64,000 bases of DNA from Bugulina stolonifera (lineage: Eukaryota; Bryozoa; Gymnolaemata; Cheilostomatida; Bugulidae). The stretch's first letter is position 1; every line of letters begins with the position of its first letter. The translations under genes and the position numbers were made by a program. Positions 49,222-59,192 of this stretch are shown here, piece after piece. A model generated the notes under the pieces. That model worked only from the letters and a program-made list of their open reading frames with translations. It ran no database searches and had not been told where the DNA came from. The stretch lies in assembly GCA_935421135.1 (NCBI GenBank), contig OW285195.1, forward strand, positions 9,888,391-9,952,390, given 5' to 3'.

Positions 49222-52200
49222 CGCCACCACCACCACCGCCGCCACCACCACCACCGCCACCGCCGCCGCCGCCGCCACCACCACCACCACCACCGCCGCC
49301 GCCGCCGCCGCCGCCGCCATCACCGTCATCACCGCCACCCCTCCTCCACCGCCGCCCACCCTCCCCCCCGCAACCCCCACTCACCCGAACGACCAATCGT
49401 TTGAGGCGGTCAAGCCGCGTCCGCCCACGTTGCGTGCGGCGCCGACCGTACACGTGGAGGCGACGCCGGTGCCCCGTATCCACCGGGCCAAGCGACTAGG
49501 CAGCGGCCCGCCGCCCATTCCGAGTTCCACTGGGGTGGGACTATAATGTAATATATTAAATTGTTTAGCCTCCCTATAAAAATATATAGTAGTAGGGTGT
49601 GAGTTATTTTTTAGCTTGATAGCATTTTATACAATAAACACTTCACAATTGCTGCCAATTACTCCATTTAACACTAACCTTATGTTCTACTTGTTGACAT
49701 CTCTGATCAGGCACTGACTAGTAGGTAGCTGTCTCTGTTTACTCTCACTCTGTTGACTAGAGGCTGATTGTTCATACTGCTAGAGTGAGAAACTTATACC
49801 TTAAATAGTAGTATTCAGTGGGCGGAGTCTAACCATTTCCCCACCCCGATGTGAATCCGAAGCCTCCCGATGTGAATCCGAAGCCTCCCGATGCACCCCG
49901 ATGTGAATCCGAAGCCTCCCGATGCACCCCGATGTGAATCCGAAGCCTCCCGATGCACCCCGATGTGAATCCGAAGCCTCCCGATGCACCCCGATGTGAA
50001 TCCGAAGCCTCCCGATGCATCCCGATGTGATTCCGAAGCTTCCCGATGTGATTCCGAAGCTTCCCGATGCATCCCGATGTGAATCCGACGCTTCCCGATG
50101 CATCCCGATGTGATTCCGAAGCTTCCCGATGCATCCCGATGTGATTCCGAAGCTTCCCGATGCATCCCGATGCATCCCGATGTGATTCCGAAGCTTCCCG
50201 ATGCATCCCGATGTGTCAATTCACATCGGGATGCATCGGGATGCATCGGGAAGCTTCGGAATCACATCGGGATGCATCGGGAAGCTTCGGAATCACATCG
50301 GGATGCATCGGGAAGCTTCGGATTCACATCGGGATGCATCGGGAAGCTTCGGAATCACATCGGGATGCATCGGGAAGCTTCGGAATCACATCGGGATGCA
50401 TCGGGAAGCTTCGGATTCACATCGGGATGCATCGGGATGCATCGGGAAGCTTCGGAATCACATCGGGATGCATCGGAAGGCTTCGGATTCACATCGGGAT
50501 GCATCGGGAGGCTTCGGATTCACATCGGAAGGCTTCGGATTCACATCGGGTCACATTGGGATTGGATAAAAAAAGGGAGGAGTCAAGAAATGAGCAGTTG
50601 TATAAAGGGAGAGTGGGATCACAGTCTCAGCATTCAAAGTTCACCACATCACTACTGTACAGCTACACTACTACAATAGTACATTATCAATGGATACTGA
50701 CAACATAGTACAAAACCAAGAAGAGTTATTTGCGGGCTTAACGGACTCACAAATGGATGGAATTATTGAGGAAGAAGAGTGCAGTCAGAAGAGGAAAGAA
50801 GAGGTGGATGCGTTAAAAGAGGCACGGAAGAAGGGGAAAATAATAGGAGTGGGGAGTCCTGCCCGAAAGGATCTTTCTAACATGGTGGACTCTCCGTCCT
50901 CCCCGGAGCGGGCCTCGGATAGGGGCGAGACCACAACAACCCATGGATGAGTATTATTCCAAGATAGAAAAGATGCAGCTTTCTTCAGTAGTATTGTTTT
51001 ATTACGAAGATAAATAGAGAAAAAATAAAAGAATCAAGAATCAAGCAGAAATCTAAAAAGCAAAGAAAAAAAAAAAAGAATGCAGGTAAGATAAAAACTA
51101 TTGGTCTCTTTTTTTTTTTTTTTTTTTTTTTAGTTATAGTAGTATAAAAACGAATTATAAGTAAGGTGAAGTATTTCTCTCTAGTCAAAGTGAAAAGGTG
51201 AAAAAAGCATAATATTGTTTACATGCGTTGTGAGTGGGAAAGTATTATTTCTTTTATTATAGTATAAACGTTGAAATAGAGCTCTTATAGAATGATCTCG
51301 AACTCTTCCTTCTACTCTGCTTAGCCGTGTAATTATTCCCTCCATACTCCACCCTCGAGCTCGAAGGAGACAGAACAAGATGCAGTAGTCTCCACACACG
51401 TTAGTACTCTCTTCTTGTAGACACTCTCCATTCCATACTATTGGTATTCCCCATTGTTGTAACATCTTACCCACATCAGGATAAATAGAAGGGGGGAGAC
51501 CATAGGAGTCGAAATACTCTATTTCTTTTCCATTCGAAAAAACAGAGATCCAATGCTCGCCACTTTTCTCACTTGTTTGAGTATTGAAAACAAAAGATCC
51601 AGATGGGGAGAAGGAGTCTAAGAAGTGATCCCTTGGCATAACTCCTCTAAAGGAGGTTGATGAGAGTTTATCATCAGATAGAATATTCGAGATTGAGAAT
51701 GTATCCATTTTTTTTTTTACATCATCCCGGCTACCATAGATACTTCGTGATTTGCATTCAAGTAGATAATGTCATCTTTTTCTTCGTATACAAACAGTCC
51801 AAGTGTATTTTGAGTTTGATTAGCAAATGCTAGATTAATAGATAGACTCCCATTTGATAACAAGTGAAAGTTGTCATCACACAAATCTCCTGAAATGTCA
51901 AAGGCGTAGAGAGCAGCGCAGGACTTGTATTTGCTAGGGGAGATCTCATTCCCTGTGTCAGCATCGGATGTATTTGTGACAGTGAACAAATTCATGAATT
52001 CACGAGCAAACTTTCCACTTGCAAAATTTGGTTCATATCTTCGGGTCACCGGTGTTCCATCAATTAGTAATTCTAATGAACTTAGATTGTTATGTCCAAA
52101 TTTGAAGGGATTTTGCTTATACGTTCCACTCTTTGCAGTATGGTTGACTAGTCCGACAAAGACTCTGTTTGGCTTCTGTCCCGCTTGATCAAAGTTTACT

Positions 52201-55200
52201 CTCACTGACTGGTGTCCAGCAGGGATGACATGGAAATGAGTTTTTATTCGGTCAATTGGTAGTTTTATAGACTCTTGTTGCACAACCCAAACATCCATTT
52301 GTGCTTTTTGTAAGGCCGGATTGGCTTGTACACGTCGAATCCACAATTCTGTCTTAGTTATAGAAATCTTCGCCCCTCCTGCAGGGTTGTCTGTTTCTGC
52401 TAAGAGGGCCATTTGTGGAATAGCACGTTGTAGAGTAAGGCGAGAGCGAACTCCTGGTGGAATAAGTCTTCCTTGAGAAAACATACTCAACCTAGGTCTC
52501 CCATAGAAGCTCATCTCTTTACTTGTGGCTATAAGTTTCTTTCTTTTTTCAACCACTTCGGGAGGTATACCATCATAGTCTTCTCCAGTTCCTTCATCCT
52601 CCATCCACCCACTCCCAACTTTCATATATGTGCTCTTAGCATCTTTACCATAGTTTAGGAGATTCTCGACATAAGCTCTATGTCCATAGTTTGGTTCATA
52701 CTCAACATCTTGCCCGGCCAGTTGAACAGTGGCAGAAGAAAAGAGACTGTGCATAAAATTGTCCCCTGGAACAACCTTTAGTTGTTCTTCCGCAGGTAGT
52801 ACGCTTCCATCAGCCTTGCTCACCTTTACTGTGGTGTGTAAGTAAGACCTTGATAGATCTGTGTAGAGTTCGTCTGCGGGCGGGATGTTAAATTCAATAG
52901 TGCCATCAGGGGAGTCCGTAACAGGAGCCAAAGGTACCCACTCACCTCTGAGCACGCTAGTATGAGTTGGCGGAGTGGCAAATAAGTCAAAACTGGAGTC
53001 AACCGTGTCTGGAGAGTCTTCAGAAACCTTGGAGAGAGAGATGGCTCGATGTGTGACGGACATGTTCGATAGTGTGAGAGTTGTTCCATCTAGTACTTGC
53101 TCCTACAGTCGCTTGTCTAAGAGTGGGGAGTGGTGAGTCTAGGTGTGGATTATATATTTATCTTTCATTTAGTCAAAAACTGTTTTTCTTCCTTTACGCT
53201 TTTTCTTTGTAGACTTTTGACTAACTCGTGCACGTTTGGCAGGTGGTTCACGTAATTCATCTTCTACATCACCTAGAAGATCCCCACCAGCTTCACGAAA
53301 ACGTTTTGCTGCAGAGGATTTGAAGTTCTCTCCCTTGATTACATCTCCCAGAACCGAAGCTCCAGTAGTCAATAGCTTTTTCCCAATAGTTTTGGCACCA
53401 TTCTTTAGCATGGGAAGGACCCCTCGGGCCAGTCCAGAAAAGAGTGAGCCGATCCCATTACCCGTCATAATAGGTTTTCCCCTGTACACACTCATTCCCT
53501 CTCCCACCTGGTTTGCATAATAGTCTTCATACATCTCACCTGACTCATCAGGAAAATATGGAACTATGCGAGGGGCCATGTTATTTCTCTCCACGCGGTC
53601 TGAAACGAACCGTCAGCACAACCTTTCCACTGCGAAATGAGACCCTTTCTCCATCATCACGTCTTATATCTACCTCGATGAGGTCTGTGCTTGTATTAGA
53701 CACTGGAGAGTATTGAACATTCGAAAACTCAAAGAAAACGGTGCTATTTCTTTCACTCTCTGTTATAGGAACTGTGCGAAGTAGGGGGACTAGACTATCT
53801 CCAACATGTCTTGGTGAGACTACGGAGGAGTAGACATAGAGGGATGTGAAACCAGCATTGATGTCTGGAGGGTTTTGACTCCTGTTGATTTCCGCAGCAT
53901 ATTCTACATCAGGTTCGAATCCCAACACCCACGCAACATCACGTGACATCATGACAGAGTGTTCCTGTTCTCTCAACATGAGGAAGGTTTCATTCCGTAG
54001 ACTATCATAGTAAAAGCTCACTACTTTTTCTAAGTCGTAGTTTATTAGTATTCTATTGATCTCACTCAAAAGTTCACCCATGGAAGCATACCTTCCACTC
54101 CTGATTTCACATTTTCGTTTGACTCCATCTTTTGTATTCGTAACCACTACATAGCCATCTTCCACATTTCTCCAGGATGCAGGGTACTGAATGTCAAGTA
54201 ACCCAACCTCCCACTGTGATGAGTGAAGCTTCAATGTCTTGGCTAGCTTCGTAATGAAGTGAGCATTGGTGTTTGTGTCACTCCCACCGATGCGTACATT
54301 TGAGGTAAGTGTGACATTGAAGGCCATCTTTGAGAGTGAGCAAAACTGAACTTACATATCGAATTTATACTACCTTTGATCTTACACAAACTGACTAGAA
54401 TCTATCCAACTATTAAATGAAGAGGGATAACCACTCCATTTCACGAAACTCTCTTCTTTTCCTCTCCTTCTCCGTTTACGTATGACTTTCTCAACTCTAA
54501 AGATTTCAGGTAGGTTAACATGTTGCAATTCTTGTGCATAGAATGTTCCATCTACTCCTTCTTTGTTTAGGTCTTCCAGTGTATAGACAGGAGGTGAGGT
54601 ATGTGCCTTGACTGCTTTTATGGTGAATATCTCGGTTGACCAGTTTGGTGTGAACCCTCGCTCAAAGCTACTACGAGCCATCGAAATCCGAACATGATCA
54701 CCTGGTGAGTATTTTACTCTTGTTTTCTTTAACCATCGTTTAGGTGAGAACTCATTTAACCGAACCCAAACCTCTTCTTGATTATCGTAATCAACCTCAA
54801 TAGGTTTCATTCCAATTGACCTATTAAAACTGTTGTTATATCCTTGGACTAGGTCTTCTACATCTTCTAAGTAGCGTCCATCCCCTCTATAAGTGAGTAG
54901 ACGATGAATTTTCCCTCTCAATGTTCTATTAAAGCGTTCAACAAGAGCAGCCTTGATGATCTCATTCTCAGAGGTGAAATGGCTAACTCCATACTTCTTT
55001 AGCACTTCACTCACCCTTCTGTTTAGGAACTCCTTACCTTTATCAGTTTGTATTTGTCTAAAGCTTTCATTTTCGAATAGAGAGATGAGTGCATTGGACA
55101 CTTCCAGACCAGACTTGGAATGAAGAGGAAAGACCCATGCTTTCCGTGAGAAGGCATCTATGCAGGTGAGCAAAAATGTTACTCCATCATTTGAGTCCTT

Positions 55201-58200
55201 GTGCGCACGCACATCCACGAGATCTGCCTGGAGTTGTTCACCAATCCCACTCACAAACGTTTTTCTCCTTGTAAACTTCATTCTAATCGGGCGATGAAGA
55301 GTGTATGCGTCTTGACTTCTCAACCACTTCTCAACATCATTCTCATTAATACCAGGAGGAGAAGCTAAAACTAACTTTCTCTTTCCTCCAAAAGATGGTG
55401 GTTGAGGAGGGGAGAAGTAAATATCACGTAGACCTTCATCTATATCATCCATCTTTCTGTTTTACTATTGCTTGCAAGAGGGGTTTTAGGAAGCTTTCGC
55501 CTAGACCTAGTTTTGATAGGACTTCTATTTTCACCCTTCCCACTCCAACGTGCGCCAGCTTCTGACCTCTCTGGTTTTGTTTCTCTCCTATATGGGTGTG
55601 GTAGTGGTGACCTTGAGCCACTTCGCCTCTTTTCATCATCTCTTTTTTTCTCTCGCCCTCGCTCTTGTGCTTCTTCTTCTCTTTGTCTCCATGTATGCAT
55701 TTCATTAAACCTAGTGTTAATTCCCTCTAATGTATTATACAACTCCTGCTGCGGATGGCGTGATCTCTCCAACTCTTTTAGGAACTTATTCATTTTATGA
55801 GCATGTTGCTCTAGCTGAGAGTAGATGTCTGTATCAGAGTTTTTGAGGTTAGATATTACATCTTTTCTGCTTTTTTCTGCCAGGAGTAGATCCCCATTTG
55901 TAGAGAGTGAGGGTAGATGCTCTCCTTCTTTTTTGTTGTTTCTACTATTCATTGATTCATATGTATGTTTATCCATAAGAAGATACTTTTTAGAAAACTT
56001 GAGACTCATTTCACCTTCGTCCACCGCCTAATCCACCAAGCACACCTCCAAGTAAACTTGCCAATGGCTTCAAAAGAAGACCTAAAAATCCGCCACGTTG
56101 TAGGATTAACTTTTTCTGCCTCACACTAGTACGAGAGTTGGTGAGATCCTCAATGGCCCTTCTATGTCGACGTAGAGAGTTCAACTGAGCGGTAGTTAGA
56201 TGAACATTACCTAATAATACATTTCTAGCACACTCAACAAGAGCGAGTATAAGGTCTTTGTTAGCCTCAGCAATGGTTGAATCTCTGATGGTTGCAGATG
56301 CTTTCGTCAGTGCATATATACTCAAGGCATTCCTCCTCAACCTTGGAGAATACTCGGGTGAATTAATGTATCTCATGCTTGATGATGGATGCGCTCTCTT
56401 CGAGTCCAAGACAGTTTATGGAGAGAGTAGAGATGTGAATGCTACTTATATTCCAGGGTATTCGGGATATATACAGTCATGGGAGAGTGCTCAGAAGCAA
56501 AATTACCGATCAGTCTAGCCCACTCCGGGGTTTCCTGGCGAAGATTCAAGAATAGAAAAGAGTGTGGCTTACGTGTAGCATCACTAAAAGCTTCTTGAAC
56601 AGCTCTTGTACTCTGAGGAAAAGCCTGCTTTGCAAGATTGGTAACAGACATTCCGTCTCTGGGATTCTTGAACAAGAAAAAGTACTGCGAGTTTATTGAC
56701 ACTGTTCTATTATCTTTCGGGAAAAGGTTCTGTAGTAAGAAAAAGACGCTTATGTTCAGGTGGTGACTGAACTTTGTAAAGATTGCATTAGTAGTCTCTT
56801 TCCCCCCGACTTCACCCATCAAGTCATCAATGATGAGCCAGCGATTCTTCCCATCACGCTCTATATCCATTTCTACATCAATGAGTCCTGAATGAAACCT
56901 TACTTTATCCTTGTAATCCTCAAAGCGGCGTTGCCAAACTCCATAGCAGTAAATGATTTCAACAGGAGTGGGTGAAGCAATTTCATCAACTCTCCTAATA
57001 AGACTAAATAGTAGTTCCGTTTTTCCACTCCCTGTTGGACCACAGACTAGAGCTGTGAAGGGACTCTGCAAGCGAAGATCGATTTCTTGGTGTGGACGCA
57101 TGCTGATCCAGTTGAGTAGCTAATAGAGTTGTGTTTGTTTTTAAAAAGTGTCCTTGCTTAAGTACTCCTTTGTCTTTGCCATTGGGTGGTTCCCTATCAC
57201 TTAGATATGTGTAAACTGATGGTGATAAAGATGAGCAAGAAAGTATAAATAGTATTATGATTATGTAGAATGTGAACTTCTTTCTTTTGTTGCTTCTCTC
57301 TCCTATTCGCTCCCTTCCCTCTTCAGCAGAGATAGCTACTACTTCATCTAAGAGACCATCAGCCACATCTTCATAATTCTCATTTCTACATACTACCTCT
57401 TGCTTTGACATCTTGCCCTTGTTTGAGAGAACGATTGGAATCTATACACTTTTATTCATCATTACTTTCTCCTGTTGGAACCCACTGTGGCAGTTTACTA
57501 TCTTCCCCTTCTGCTTTTGCATCATTATCATCTAGTTTGTTAGCCAGGTGGGGAATTATGTGATCAATAATTGATACACTATCCATTTTTTCTTCTTCTT
57601 CTTCTTTTTGCAAACGCTCGATTTCCATCATTAACCTCTCTTTTTCCATTCTTTCCTCTGTTAACTTTTTTTCTAAGAAGGCAATGCGATTTGTTCTTCT
57701 CTCTTTTCTTGCATCAATTCTCTGTTGCATCTCTAGTGCTTCTTTCCACCCCAGTGCTCCTGCCAATTCCACTTTCTTTAGTGCCAATTCTTGTTCTATC
57801 TTTCTAATCTCTTGTTCCCTTTTGTCACACATTTCAACCTCTTCTTTAGTTTCTACATGAGTTCGCTCTTCTATCATAATCTGCTTATTCTCTCCTGTAG
57901 AAGTCTCTCTCACTTCCACCCTAGCTTCTCCTGGTGAAGGGCTTCTTATCTCCTCTAACCCGTTTTTGGATGAATCTAGTTCTCCAATGTCACACATTTC
58001 AACCTCTTCTATCATAACCTGGTTAGTCTCTCCTGTAGAAGTCTCTCTCACCTCTAATCTAGCATCTCCTGGTGAAGGACTTCTTATCACCTCTAACCCA
58101 TTTTTGGATGGATCTAGTTCTCCAAACAATCGCCCTGCATATAGCGTATTACCTCTACTAAGAATTAAACCAGGGATGCTTTCTTCATTGTAACTCCTCT

Positions 58201-59161
58201 TCGCTCGCGATTTCTCCTTCCCATCCTCAAAGCGACATCTTCTTGCCCCATCCTTTAATATGTTCAATACTCTATGATAGAGTTCATTCTTTGAACCTTC
58301 CCCACCAGGTTCATTATCCAGATATAGTAAGAAGTGAGTGTTAAAAGTGGCCTCCGCTCCCACACCAGTTTCATCCCAGTTTCTATCTTCAATAATCTTC
58401 TCAACCTCCACTCTACACCAGGTTGACAACTCTGCATTCCTAAGAAGGAGTAAGGGAGAAGAAACGGATGCGTTTTTTGTTTCTACCATAGATGAAAATC
58501 TTGACCTAGCTCCTGTTAAGTCTTCATAACAAAGTGCCATTTTCCTCAACTTTTCCTCTCCTATCTTAAAAGGGATATTCATAGAGAGTGAAAGTGTTCT
58601 AAAATAGATGGCAAGCTCTACCACTAAGGAATTATGAGCGAGTCTGTCAACCCAATACCACATCCATGGACTATTCGCTTCTTCGATATTACTTTTGATC
58701 ATATAATCCCATACAGACTTCGGGAGGACTTCCTTTAAAAGTACATATCTCCCCGCTGCTCCTTTGGTGAGAAAAGACATGTTTGCTATGACTAAGTCTT
58801 CTTTGTATTAATACTATCATCAGTCAAACTTATCTTTTATAGTCCCACCCCAGTGGAACTCGGAATGGGCGGCGGGCCGCTGCCTAGTCGCTTGGCCCGG
58901 TGGATACGGGGCACCGGCGTCGCCTCCACGTGTACGGTCGGCGCCGCACGCAACGTGGGCGGACGCGGCTTGACCGCCTCAAACGATTGGTCGTTCGGGT
59001 GAGTGGGGGTTGCGGGGGGGAGGGTGGGCGGCGGTGGAGGAGGGGTGGCGGTGATGACGGTGATGGCGGCGGCGGCGGCGGCGGCGGCGGTGGTGGTGGT
59101 GGTGGTGGCGGCGGCGGCGGCGGTGGCGGTGGTGGTGGTGGCGGCGGTGGTGGTGGTGGCG

Positions 59162-59192
<31 letters not shown>

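Noticed and set aside
49844..50550. CRISPR-like array
   Set aside because: Direct and inverted repeats are contiguous with no unique spacers, and the DNA is eukaryotic.
49801..50708. Several overlapping 120-190-residue frames with a 31-residue period in the E3 array
   Set aside because: A stop-free 31-bp tandem unit opens all frames on both strands; no start context or conservation favours one.
57452..58780. Remnant of DNA polymerase B in the 442-aa protein
   Set aside because: No exonuclease or polymerase motifs (such as YxDTDS-type) are seen; the C-terminal half is low-complexity coiled coil.
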